Below the pieces are notes generated by a model. The model had not been told where the DNA came from. It saw only the letters and a program-made list of their open reading frames with translations, and ran no database searches. Shown here one piece after another: positions 10,631-17,976 of a DNA stretch of 48,810 nucleotides. The position numbers and the translations under genes were made by a program. The stretch comes from Bradyrhizobium campsiandrae (GTDB taxonomy: Bacteria; Pseudomonadota; Alphaproteobacteria; Rhizobiales; Xanthobacteraceae), in assembly GCF_014529705.1 (NCBI RefSeq), contig NZ_JAANIH010000066.1, positions 1 to 48,810 of the forward strand, read 5' to 3'. Each line of letters opens with the position of its first letter. The first letter of the stretch is position 1.

Positions 10631-10890
10631 GCGAGCCATCCAAACTCGCAATTGCGCTGCACTACGAGAAGGGCAGCGGCGCGCCCGTGGTGGTCGCCAA
10701 GGGCAGGGGCACGATCGGCGCCAAGATCGTCGAGATCGCCAAGGCCCATGACATCCCGATCGAGGAGAACGAGGTGCTGGCCGGCGCGCTCTCCAAGGTC
10801 GAGCTCGGCGAAGAGATTCCGCCCGACCTCTACAAGGCCGTCGCCGAAGTGCTGGTGTTCGTGCTGCGGCTGTCGGGCCGGGGCCGGTAG
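10627..10890 (+). CDS. Free-standing FlhB cytoplasmic-domain-like protein (EscU/YscU/HrcU/FlhB family)
   Basis: This 87-residue protein matches the C-terminal cytoplasmic part of FlhB without the membrane segments. Matching blocks are IALHYEKGSGAPVVVAKGRG, IGAKIVEIAKAHDIPIEENE, and IPPDLYKAVAEVLVFVLRL. FlhB self-cleaves at NPTH; here the equivalent positions read EPSK, so autocleavage is not expected. It overlaps the FliK-like gene by four bases, so the two are translationally coupled. The family suggests it binds FliK or replaces the FlhB C-terminal fragment in the export gate. That role is inferred, not shown. Confidence 0.85.
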   Translation: MSEPSKLAIALHYEKGSGAPVVVAKGRGTIGAKIVEIAKAHDIPIEENEVLAGALSKVELGEEIPPDLYKAVAEVLVFVLRLSGRGR

Positions 10891-10907
10891 CGCGCCTCTA
10901 TCCATGC

Positions 10908-10999
10908 GTCATTGCGAGCTGCCGTAGGGTGGGCAAAGGCGCGCAGCGCCGTGCCCACGATTTCCATATGGTGGGCACGCTGCGCTTTGCCCACCCTAC
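10908..10999. repeat. Composite intergenic repeat: CGTCATTGCGAG half-site plus a GTAGGGTGGG element
   Basis: CGTCATTGCGAG (from 10908) is one arm of the repeat that is complete at 19906-19997 and 22849-22928, but its partner arm is missing here. A few bases later a complete element of the other family runs from GTAGGGTGGG (10924) to CCCACCCTAC (ending 10999). Its internal inverted halves contain GTGCCCAC and GTGGGCAC. The whole lies between the convergent FlhB-like and hydrolase genes. Confidence 0.8.
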
Positions 11000-11022
11000 G
11001 GCACCGCCTGCTTGGCTGCCTC

Positions 11023-12015
11023 TCAACCCAGCTTGAACAACGCCTGCAAGAACTCCACCACGGCCTTGCGCGATTCCGCAGCCGTTGTGGGATTGCCGCC
11101 GACATGCGGGTTGAGCTCGACGCATGCATCCTTGTAGGTGAAGGGTGCGTTGGTATCGGCGTTCATCAGCACGCCGCCGTCGCCTTCCCTGATGTGGCAG
11201 TTGCGCACGGTCTGCGCATTGGCCGACACCGTGACTGTGCTGACCCCGAGCAAGCCGCTGTCGAAGCCATGCGCGCTATCAGGGTATTCGGTCAGCGCCA
11301 CGTCGCGGCCCGCGGCCTTGAGCCGCTCGACCAAGGCCTTGCAGCTCTTCACCGGGTTATAGTCATCGGGCGTGCCGTGGAAGATGCGGATCGGGCGCGC
11401 GCCGACCTCGGTGTCGCTCTGATAGGTCGTCGAGCAATCCGGATAGAACGGGATATAGGCCGCGAACTGCACGCCCGATTTGTTCCAGAGCTTGTTGAAG
11501 CGGTCGAGGCTCGCGTAAAGCGTCGCCTGTCCGCCGCGTGAAAAACCCATCAGCACGATGCGGTCAGGATCGACGCGCGGGTGCTTCGCCAGAATCTCCA
11601 GCGAGCGATAGGTGTCGATGATCAGGTTGAGCCGGCCGAGCAGGGCCTGGTTCGGGCCCGTCACCGTCAGGCCGCGCCCGGTAAAGCCGTCGATCACGAA
11701 GGTCGAGATGCCCATGGCGTTGAATTCGCGCACCCAGGCGTCCGTGGTGGCGCCGACGCCGCTCGAGCCGTGCATCAGCACCACGACGGGCATCTTGCCG
11801 GTGCCCTGTGCCACGCGGAATTCGCCGGCGACCGTCACCGGCTTGCCGGATGCGGCATCGCCGCTGAGGAATTGCTGGTCGGACAGGGTGAGGGACGGGA
11901 TCGGGAAGATCTCGGTCCGGGCCGGGGAGTCCTTGGGAAGCGATTGAGCGCCGGCCAACCCGGCTGAAGCGCAGAGCGCAATGAGCGTCACCGCGACACG
12001 AAATGCCGTTGGCAT
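11023..12015 (-). CDS. Secreted dienelactone-hydrolase-like alpha/beta hydrolase
   Basis: This 330-residue protein begins at ATG 12015, which has GGGAGGATCAG upstream. The ORF opens earlier at 12051, but that part has no signal-like character. A signal peptide (RVAVTLIALCASAGLAGAQ) is followed by an alpha/beta hydrolase fold. The nucleophile elbow is GFSRGG, the oxyanion-type segment is LMHGSSG, and SAHGFD supplies the likely catalytic His. DDYNPV near the C-terminal third is a good candidate for the acid. The fold is of the dienelactone hydrolase family, which hydrolyses esters or lactones; the natural substrate is unknown. Periplasmic location is inferred from the signal peptide. Confidence 0.85.
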   Translation of the reverse strand: MPTAFRVAVTLIALCASAGLAGAQSLPKDSPARTEIFPIPSLTLSDQQFLSGDAASGKPVTVAGEFRVAQGTGKMPVVVLMHGSSGVGATTDAWVREFNAMGISTFVIDGFTGRGLTVTGPNQALLGRLNLIIDTYRSLEILAKHPRVDPDRIVLMGFSRGGQATLYASLDRFNKLWNKSGVQFAAYIPFYPDCSTTYQSDTEVGARPIRIFHGTPDDYNPVKSCKALVERLKAAGRDVALTEYPDSAHGFDSGLLGVSTVTVSANAQTVRNCHIREGDGGVLMNADTNAPFTYKDACVELNPHVGGNPTTAAESRKAVVEFLQALFKLG

Positions 12016-12084
12016 CTGATCCTCCCTCGATATTTTTGGGAAGTAGATCAACGGCTGCGCACGCTGTCAATTTGCGCGGTCGCG

Positions 12085-12681
12085 CTATGCCTTCTCGGCC
12101 GGCTTCTTCGCCGTCAGCGCCTGGTCGATGGCGAATCCGCCGATCTCGCTCATCGCCTGCGAGATCACGTCGCCCTTGCGCGCAAAGCCGCTGGAGAGAT
12201 AGTCGAACTGGGTCCGCGCCAGCCGCAGCACCTCGATCGGCACGGAGATCACCGTCTCGTTGAATGCGTCGACGGAGGCGCGCAAGGTCTCGAGCTCGGC
12301 GGTGAGCTTGCCGATATGGCTCTCCGCATCCTGCATCAGCATGAGCAGCTTGCTGCGCTCGCTATCGAAGCCGGCCCGTTCGGCGGCTGCAGCCGCGGTG
12401 ACCTCCGCAAGCTGCGTCCGGAGCGCGGCGATCTGATTGACCATGGCGTCGGAGGCGAGTTCGGCGGCTTCATACCGCTCGGCGAGCCGCTTGTTCTCCT
12501 CCTGCTGCTCGTGAAACAGGCGTTCGGCCGACATCGCCCGCTGCGCCAACGATTCGATCAGGCTTGCTGCGCGCAGCAGCATCTCGCCGTTTCGCCCCGA
12601 CACCATGCTGGCCATGCGCCGCAGGAAGTCGGTGGTCTCGGATGCGCTGTTCGCAGGCAAGGGAACGACCGTGGCGGACAT
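12085..12681 (-). CDS. Hypothetical coiled-coil protein
   Basis: I do not recognise a family for this 198-residue acidic protein. It has no signal peptide or membrane segment. Residues 45-140 are strongly heptad-like (ERLFHEQQEENKRLAERYEA, ALRTQLAEV, KLTAELETLRASVDAF), predicting a long coiled coil. The end is Lys/Ala-rich (KKPAEKA). No clear Shine-Dalgarno precedes ATG 12681. It is separated from the neighbouring hydrolase by 69 bp and from the DUF4260 gene by 158 bp, both on the same strand. Confidence 0.75.
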   Translation of the reverse strand: MSATVVPLPANSASETTDFLRRMASMVSGRNGEMLLRAASLIESLAQRAMSAERLFHEQQEENKRLAERYEAAELASDAMVNQIAALRTQLAEVTAAAAAERAGFDSERSKLLMLMQDAESHIGKLTAELETLRASVDAFNETVISVPIEVLRLARTQFDYLSSGFARKGDVISQAMSEIGGFAIDQALTAKKPAEKA

Positions 12682-12839
12682 GGGGGTGATGCTTGCAGCC
12701 GGACGTGATGACCGCCGCCGTACCGACTGAGCTCACGCAACATTCGGCGCCTGATCGCAAGCGTGGAGCAAGCCTGAATCGGCAGGCCCGGTCAACCGGC
12801 GCGGCGCGACAAATTGGCGGTCCCGCCGGCCGCGACAGT

Positions 12840-13244
12840 TCAGGCGCCGTTTTGCCGGCCGATCCGCCCCAGATGGGTGAAGCCGAAGCCTGCAGCATAT
12901 TTCAGGCCATAGCCCAGCGCCCGGTCGATGCCGATATGGGCGAGCCAGATCAGGGCGATGGACAGGGTGAGGGGCGAGGCGAGGCCGAAACCCAGCGTCA
13001 GCAGCGCCACCGGGGCCATGTAGCTGTGGGCGGCGTTGTAGACCAGCGCGCCGAATTTGGCGTCGACGAGGTAGGCCAGGAAACTCAGATCGGGGACCAA
13101 GAACAGCAGGGCAAAGACCCACCAGGAGCCATCCCAGGCCCAGTAGAGCACCACCATCCCGGCAAACAAGGTCAGGCCCTCCAGCCGCAGCAGGATGTTG
13201 ACGCCGCCCGTTGCCGCGCCGGTCTCGGCCGTTGCTTCGCTCAT
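12840..13244 (-). CDS. DUF4260 family membrane protein
   Basis: This 134-residue integral membrane protein has about four hydrophobic segments: LLRLEGLTLFAGMVVLYWAW, FALLFLVPDLSFLAYL, MAPVALLTLGFGL and LSIALIWLAHIGIDRALGYG. The conserved DUF4260 signature HIGIDRALGYGLKY followed by GFGFTHLG is present. GGGAGACGAGC precedes the ATG. The function of the family is unknown. It is divergent from the carboxyltransferase gene, with a 148-bp gap. Confidence 0.88.
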   Translation of the reverse strand: MSEATAETGAATGGVNILLRLEGLTLFAGMVVLYWAWDGSWWVFALLFLVPDLSFLAYLVDAKFGALVYNAAHSYMAPVALLTLGFGLASPLTLSIALIWLAHIGIDRALGYGLKYAAGFGFTHLGRIGRQNGA

Positions 13245-13392
13245 GCTCGTCTCCCGGGGGGCAAAACCTTGGAATTCCTTGCGCTTTCACGCTGCATCAG
13301 GGCAGCCCTGCGGCGCCGAAAGCGGCTTCCCGGTCCGCAAAATGCCGTGTTAGAACGCACCGCACTTAAGGCTTAAGAACTGGCGGGAGCAA

Positions 13393-14925
13393 ATGAAACA
13401 TATTCTGGACGCGCTTGAAGATCGTCGTGCCGCCGCCAAGCTCGGCGGCGGGGAGAAGCGCATCGAGGCGCAGCACGCCCGCGGCAAGCTGACCGCGCGC
13501 GAGCGCATCGAGCTCTTGCTCGACAAGGGATCGTTCGAGGAGTTCGACATGTTCGTCGAGCACCGCTCCACCGAGTTCGGCATGGAGAAGAACAAGATCC
13601 CCGGCGACGGCGTCGTCACCGGCTGGGGCACCGTCAACGGCCGCAAGACGTTCGTCTTCGCGAAGGATTTTACCGTATTCGGTGGTTCGCTCTCCGAAAC
13701 GCACGCGCTGAAGATCACGAAGTTGCAGGACATGGCGATGAAGGCGCGCGCGCCCATCATCGGCCTCTATGACGCGGGCGGCGCCCGCATCCAGGAGGGC
13801 GTCGCCGCGCTCGCCGGCTATTCCTACGTGTTCCGCCGCAACGTGCTCGCCTCGGGCGTGATCCCGCAGATCTCCGTCATCATGGGCCCCTGCGCCGGAG
13901 GCGATGTCTATTCGCCTGCCATGACCGACTTCATCTTCATGGTGAAGAACACCAGCTACATGTTCGTCACCGGCCCCGACGTGGTGAAGACCGTCACCAA
14001 CGAGGTCGTCACCGCCGAAGAGCTCGGCGGTGCCTCGGTGCACGCCACCCGCTCCTCGATCGCGGACGGCGCCTTCGAGAACGACGTCGAGACGCTGCTC
14101 CAGATGCGGCGCCTGATCGACTTCCTGCCGTCCAACAATTCGGACGGCGTGCCGGAATGGCCGAGCTTCGATTCCATCGAGCGGATCGACATGTCCTTGG
14201 ACACGCTGATCCCCGACAATCCGAACAAGCCCTACGACATGAAGGAATTGATCCTGAAGGTCGTGGACGAGGGCGACTTCTTCGAGATTGCGGAAGCCTT
14301 CGCCAAGAACATCGTCACCGGCTTTGGCCGCATTGCGGGGCGCACTGTCGGCTTCGTCGCCAACCAGCCGATGGTGCTGGCCGGCGTGCTCGACTCTGAC
14401 GCATCGCGGAAAGCGGCGCGCTTCGTTCGCTTTTGCGATGCCTTCAACATCCCGATCGTCACCTTCGTCGATGTGCCGGGCTTCCTGCCGGGCACCGCGC
14501 AGGAATATGGCGGCCTGATCAAGCACGGCGCGAAACTGCTATTCGCGTACTCGCAGTGCACCGTGCCGCTCGTCACCATCATCACCCGCAAGGCCTATGG
14601 CGGCGCCTTCGACGTCATGGCCTCCAAGGAGATCGGTGCCGACATGAACTACGCATGGCCGACCGCCCAGATCGCTGTCATGGGCGCCAAGGGCGCGGTC
14701 GAGATCATCTTCCGCTCTGACATCGGCGACCCCGACAAGATCGCCGCCCGCACGAGGGAATACGAAGATCGTTTCCTCTCACCCTTCATCGCCGCCGAGC
14801 GCGGCTATATCGACGACGTCATCATGCCGCACTCGACGAGGAAGCGCATCGCGCGCGCGCTGGCGATGCTGAAGGACAAGAAGGTCGAGGCGCCGGCGAA
14901 GAAGCACGACAATTTGCCGTTGTGA
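13393..14925 (+). CDS. pccB: Acyl-CoA carboxylase carboxyltransferase (beta) subunit, propionyl-CoA type
   Basis: This 510-residue protein transfers CO2 from carboxybiotin to an acyl-CoA, typically propionyl-CoA, giving methylmalonyl-CoA. It has the two crotonase-like carboxyltransferase halves. The N-terminal half includes LTARERIELLLDKGSFEE, LYDAGGARIQEGV and the oxyanion region MGPCAGGDVYSPA. The C-terminal half includes FVDVPGFLPGTAQEYGG and ITRKAYGGAFDVM. Length and sequence are normal for PccB. GGGAGCAA precedes the ATG. The biotin-carrying alpha subunit is not in the window. The exact acyl-CoA preference is inferred from family resemblance. Confidence 0.93.
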   Translation: MKHILDALEDRRAAAKLGGGEKRIEAQHARGKLTARERIELLLDKGSFEEFDMFVEHRSTEFGMEKNKIPGDGVVTGWGTVNGRKTFVFAKDFTVFGGSLSETHALKITKLQDMAMKARAPIIGLYDAGGARIQEGVAALAGYSYVFRRNVLASGVIPQISVIMGPCAGGDVYSPAMTDFIFMVKNTSYMFVTGPDVVKTVTNEVVTAEELGGASVHATRSSIADGAFENDVETLLQMRRLIDFLPSNNSDGVPEWPSFDSIERIDMSLDTLIPDNPNKPYDMKELILKVVDEGDFFEIAEAFAKNIVTGFGRIAGRTVGFVANQPMVLAGVLDSDASRKAARFVRFCDAFNIPIVTFVDVPGFLPGTAQEYGGLIKHGAKLLFAYSQCTVPLVTIITRKAYGGAFDVMASKEIGADMNYAWPTAQIAVMGAKGAVEIIFRSDIGDPDKIAARTREYEDRFLSPFIAAERGYIDDVIMPHSTRKRIARALAMLKDKKVEAPAKKHDNLPL

Positions 14926-14932
14926 GAACTGA

Positions 14933-15047
14933 GTAGGGTGGTTTAGGCGAAGCCGTAATCCACCAGCGGAACTGACCGTGCCGAGATCTTGGTGGGTTAC
15001 GCCCAGCGAATTGCGCTTCGCGCAATCGCAAGGCTAACCCACCCTAC
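14933..15047. repeat. GTAGGGTGGG/CCCACCCTAC intergenic inverted repeat
   Basis: A full element with outer inverted ends GTAGGGTGG and CCACCCTAC. It also holds internal copies of the GGTGGGTTACGCC motif and a TTGCGCTTCGCGCAA hairpin. It lies between the carboxyltransferase gene and a small membrane protein gene on the same strand. Confidence 0.85.
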
Positions 15048-15065
15048 AGGTTCGATCAAAATCCT

Positions 15066-15413
15066 ATGACCGAAGATGATCTCACCGACGAAATCTCCGA
15101 CATCGAAGACCGGATCGAGCGGCTCGCCGAGATCGCCGAGCGGTGTCGGAAGTACATTCTGGCCTCCAAGATCGCGATCGGCAGCGGTGCGGCGCTGCTG
15201 CTGATCACCATTCTCGGATTGTTTGGATTGGGTCAGACTGCCGCGCTCGGTTCGATCGCGCTGGTGCTCGGCGGCATCGTCTCGCTCGGCTCGAATATCA
15301 GCACGTTGCGGCAGACGGACGATGCGATCGGTGCTGCGGAGGCACGCCGCTCGGCGCTGATCGGCAGCATCGATTTGCGTGTGGTGGCCGACACGCCGAT
15401 GAAGCTGGTGTAG
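15066..15413 (+). CDS. Small membrane protein, function unknown
   Basis: This 115-residue protein has an acidic, heptad-like N-terminus (TDEISDIEDRIERLAEIAERC). Two membrane segments follow, at about 33-55 (SKIAIGSGAALLLITILGLF) and 58-78 (TAALGSIALVLGGIVSLGS). A short charged C-terminal helix follows. I do not recognise a family. The ATG is 19 bp after the repeat element, so the leader is probably partly repeat-derived. Confidence 0.75.
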   Translation: MTEDDLTDEISDIEDRIERLAEIAERCRKYILASKIAIGSGAALLLITILGLFGLGQTAALGSIALVLGGIVSLGSNISTLRQTDDAIGAAEARRSALIGSIDLRVVADTPMKLV

Positions 15414-15422
15414 CGCTGCGCC

Positions 15423-15575
15423 TCACGCGGCAGTCCTCACGGTCAGCGCCTGCAGTTCCACGCGGCATTCGGCGGCGAAGGCTTGCAGCCGCTCTGCCGT
15501 CTGCTGGTCGAGGATCGCTTTCGCCAGACGCTCGGCACGGGCGATCTGCTCTCTGAGATAATCGATGCGGGCCAT
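15423..15575 (-). CDS. Small hypothetical protein (50 aa)
   Basis: This open frame is too short to be listed by usual length cut-offs but is convincing. ATG 15575 is preceded by GGAAGG at normal distance. The product starts ARIDYLREQIARAERLAKAI and is predicted to be a single amphipathic helix with one Cys. It converges with the membrane protein gene (9-bp gap). Small helical proteins of this kind, RIDYLREQ and similar, are common in Bradyrhizobium; function is unknown. Confidence 0.65.
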   Translation of the reverse strand: MARIDYLREQIARAERLAKAILDQQTAERLQAFAAECRVELQALTVRTAA

Positions 15576-15614
15576 GTGTCACCTTCCGCGGCAAGAAACT
15601 TGAGTCGATAATTT

Positions 15615-15629
15615 GAAGCAAATTGCTTC
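15615..15629. promoter_or_regulatory. Perfect palindrome upstream of the 50-aa gene
   Basis: GAAGCAAATTGCTTC is a 15-bp perfect dyad about 40 bp upstream of the start at 15575, between it and the end of the upstream GST gene. It is a plausible operator; the cognate regulator is unknown. A gap of about 100 bp separates the two genes, so a separate promoter here is reasonable. Confidence 0.45.
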
Positions 15630-15682
15630 GTTCCGGTGTCCCTGAGCGTATGGCTAACTCCGGGTTAACGATGTGCGGTGGA

Positions 15683-16336
15683 TCACATCCCGCGCGCCGG
15701 ATCCGCCGCCGCGAAATGCGCCATCTGGTCCGCGTGGGCTTTGGCAAAGGCCGGGCGGCTGGTGGCGCGCGCGACATAGGCGCGGCAGGCGAGACTGTCT
15801 GCCAGACCGTCGAAGCCGTCGACGACGCGCAGCACGTCCGCCATCAGGATGTCGGCGACGGAGAAGGAGCCTGCCAGCCATTCGCGCGCCGCAAGCACCG
15901 GCTCGAGATGCTTGAGGCGAAGCTTGAGGAAATCGTCCACGAACTTCCACGCCGCGGTGTCGGTCGGATGTTTCATGAATTTCGACATCGTCCAGGGCAG
16001 GCTTGCCATCTCCACCGAATTGAGCGCGGCGAACACCCATTCCGCTGCTTCGCTCCGGCCGCGCGGATCCGATGGCATCAGCTCCGGATTGCGCTGGCCG
16101 AGATGGAGCAGGATCGCGCCGCTCTCGAAGATCGAGATGTCGCCGTCGGTCAGCCACGGCACCTGGCCGAACGGCTGGTGCGCGAGATGCGCAGGCCCAC
16201 GATCGTTGAAAGGCGTGCTGACGACGCGATAGGGCAGCGCAGCCTCTTCCAGCGCCCAGCGCACCCTGAGGTCGCGGACATAGCCGCGCGGCGGCGGGGG
16301 AACCCAGTCGTAGGTGGTGAGGGTGAGGTCGGCCAT
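15683..16336 (-). CDS. Glutathione S-transferase family protein
   Basis: This 217-residue protein has the two-domain GST fold. The N-terminal thioredoxin-like domain (1-85) has the cis-proline and Glu-Ser glutathione-contact motif GQVPWLTDGDISIFESGAILL. The helical C-terminal domain has the N-capping region of the form SVADILMADVLRVV. The ATG follows GGAGACTTCGC. The physiological substrate is not evident. The gene stands alone between small genes. Confidence 0.9.
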   Translation of the reverse strand: MADLTLTTYDWVPPPPRGYVRDLRVRWALEEAALPYRVVSTPFNDRGPAHLAHQPFGQVPWLTDGDISIFESGAILLHLGQRNPELMPSDPRGRSEAAEWVFAALNSVEMASLPWTMSKFMKHPTDTAAWKFVDDFLKLRLKHLEPVLAAREWLAGSFSVADILMADVLRVVDGFDGLADSLACRAYVARATSRPAFAKAHADQMAHFAAADPARGM

Positions 16337-16445
16337 GCGAAGTCTCCGCGCTGTCTCAAGCCGAGGACGGACGGAGGCGGCGCGTCCCGACAGTGGGCGC
16401 GAATTTTTTCACGGAGCTCTCCAGGCAGGGTCGCAACCCGCCAGC

Positions 16446-16913
16446 CTACCGGCAGGCCGGATAGCCGAAGCGTTTGACGATGTCGCTTCCCGAGATCGAA
16501 TGGAAGGCGAAAGTGTCCATGAAATGGTTGTCGGTGACGTATTGGCGCAGGGCGGCGTTGTAGGTGCTGGCCATTTGCTGCGTGCGCGCGGGGCTGAGGA
16601 TGCCCTTTTTCATGGATCCGCCGGCGTGAAACAACAAGGTCGCGCCTGGCGTGACGCAGACATTGCGGATCGACAGGAACATCGTGCAGGCGGATTGACA
16701 ATGGCTGTCGATGCGAAAGCGCTCGCCCGAGGCGTTGTATTGCTGGATCACCGACAGGAATCGATCGAACTCGGCCGGCGTGGCCGCGCCGTAGCCCATA
16801 TGCAGGGACGATACCGAGCCGTCGGCATGGGCCTGTTGTCCGGCCATGCTGCCGACAGTGAAAAGGAATGCGAAGGCGCCCAGCGTGCGCGCCAATTGCT
16901 GCCATCGTTTCAA
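16446..16913 (-). CDS. Secreted ClpP/crotonase-like small protein
   Basis: This 155-residue protein has a signal peptide (RTLGAFAFLFTVGSMAGQQAHA). The start is a TTG at 16913 with GGAG six bases upstream; no in-frame ATG fits. The mature part contains DSHCQSACTMFLSIRNVCV followed by ATLLFHAGG. This is the C-x-SAC ... H arrangement seen in periplasmic proteins distantly related to ClpP-type serine proteases, with the Ser after Cys and the later His as candidate catalytic residues. Catalytic activity is not established. The two cysteines around the motif could form a disulfide. Confidence 0.7.
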   Translation of the reverse strand: MKRWQQLARTLGAFAFLFTVGSMAGQQAHADGSVSSLHMGYGAATPAEFDRFLSVIQQYNASGERFRIDSHCQSACTMFLSIRNVCVTPGATLLFHAGGSMKKGILSPARTQQMASTYNAALRQYVTDNHFMDTFAFHSISGSDIVKRFGYPACR

Positions 16914-17128
16914 GGTGCTCTCCTCAACTGCTTGGGGAAATTGAATTTGTGCGAGAGGGTATGAGTATTCGCTCTTCGACTGCCGCGGATCGTGGATCTC
17001 AATCTACGCGGGAGCGCGCCGTCCTGTCACCAGTGCAAGGAACCTGAACGCGCGATTCAGCCGCAGTTCATGTCGCCGTCGCGACACTTCCTCTGCATCA
17101 CGCGATCGATGAATCAAAGGATATCTCC

Positions 17129-17422
17129 ATGGAGCGCCGGAACTTTTTGAAACTTGCAATCGGGGTCGCGGCGGGAGCTGCCGCGTTCACCACCGCCGCA
17201 CAGGCTGCGCCGCTGGCGCCGCAGGTGCTCGGGAACGGCAGCATGCCATCAGCCAATCCGGACGCCCATCCCGCCGTCACCAGCAGCGAGGAAGCGGCCC
17301 AGCTCAAGCCCGAGCAAGTGCGCTGGGGTCACGGCCACTGGCATCACCGTCACTGGGGTTGGCGCCATCGTCACTGGGGTTGGCGCCGGCGCTGGCACCG
17401 CCGCCATTGGCGCCACTGGTAA
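17129..17422 (+). CDS. Twin-arginine signal protein with His/Trp/Arg-rich tail
   Basis: This 97-residue protein opens with ERRNFLKLAIGVAAGAAAF, a good twin-arginine export signal. About 40 neutral residues follow, and then a tail (about 66-97) composed almost only of His, Trp, Arg and Gly. The tail contains a repeated HRHWGWR unit, visible in DNA as two adjacent 21-bp copies at 17345-17365 and 17366-17386. Tat export suggests folding or cofactor loading in the cytoplasm, and the His density suggests metal or haem binding. Both are inference. I know no characterised member. A rho-independent terminator follows 17 bp after the stop. Confidence 0.8.
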   Translation: MERRNFLKLAIGVAAGAAAFTTAAQAAPLAPQVLGNGSMPSANPDAHPAVTSSEEAAQLKPEQVRWGHGHWHHRHWGWRHRHWGWRRRWHRRHWRHW

Positions 17423-17438
17423 CGGCGAGCCGGGATGA

Positions 17439-17468
17439 AAAAGGGGATCGCGATGGCGATCCCCTTTT
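17439..17468 (+). terminator. Intrinsic terminator after the Tat-signal protein gene
   Basis: Thirteen-bp perfect stem AAAAGGGGATCGC / GCGATCCCCTTTT with a GATG loop. The stem ends in a T-run on the plus strand, and its A-rich foot gives the minus strand a T-run too. It probably serves the convergent small gene at 17527 as well. Confidence 0.85.
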
Positions 17469-17526
17469 GGTCTCGGGCTCTCAATAGAAATGGCCGCGCA
17501 GGCGGCCATTTCGCTGATGCAAGCAA

Positions 17527-17772
17527 TCAGAACGGACGGCAGCGGCCGGCGTACCAGCGGAAGCCATAGGGACAAACGCGCGGACGCACCACGACGACAG
17601 GCGGGGCAACCACGACCGGACCGGGGGCCACGACAACAGGACCACGCATCGGACGGCAGCCGCCGTAAGGGCCGCGGTACCAGCCCGGGCCGCAACCGCC
17701 GGCGGCGCTGGCCGCCTCGCTGAAGCTGACAACCGCGCTGGCGAGCATCACGGCGGCAAACAGATATTTCAT
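17527..17772 (-). CDS. Small secreted GCG-type cysteine/glycine-rich protein
   Basis: This 81-residue protein starts at ATG 17772 with AAGGAT upstream. A signal peptide (KYLFAAVMLASAVVSFSEAASA) precedes GGCGPGWYRGPYGGCRPMRG, then a Val/Pro-rich spacer, and CPYGFRWYAGRCRPF at the end. The paired GCG...CRP blocks match a small secreted family common in Rhizobiales (GCG_CRPN-like), of unknown function. The four cysteines may form two disulfides. A run of AAGGACAAGAAGGCC-like repeats lies just upstream of the start. Confidence 0.78.
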   Translation of the reverse strand: MKYLFAAVMLASAVVSFSEAASAAGGCGPGWYRGPYGGCRPMRGPVVVAPGPVVVAPPVVVVRPRVCPYGFRWYAGRCRPF

Positions 17773-17976
17773 TTGATGATCCTTCTTGTCCTTGGCCTTC
17801 TTGTCCTTGGGGCAAATCCCCGGGCTGCGCGCTTGCGGCGCACATTGAATCAAAAGACACGATTCGACACGTTAAATCTGGCACGTGCCGGCACGTCGCG
17901 ATCCAAACCTGCCAATCATGACCTGAATGCGGCCTGAACACTGCCCCCATATGGCCTGAAGCGACAGGCCACGTCG

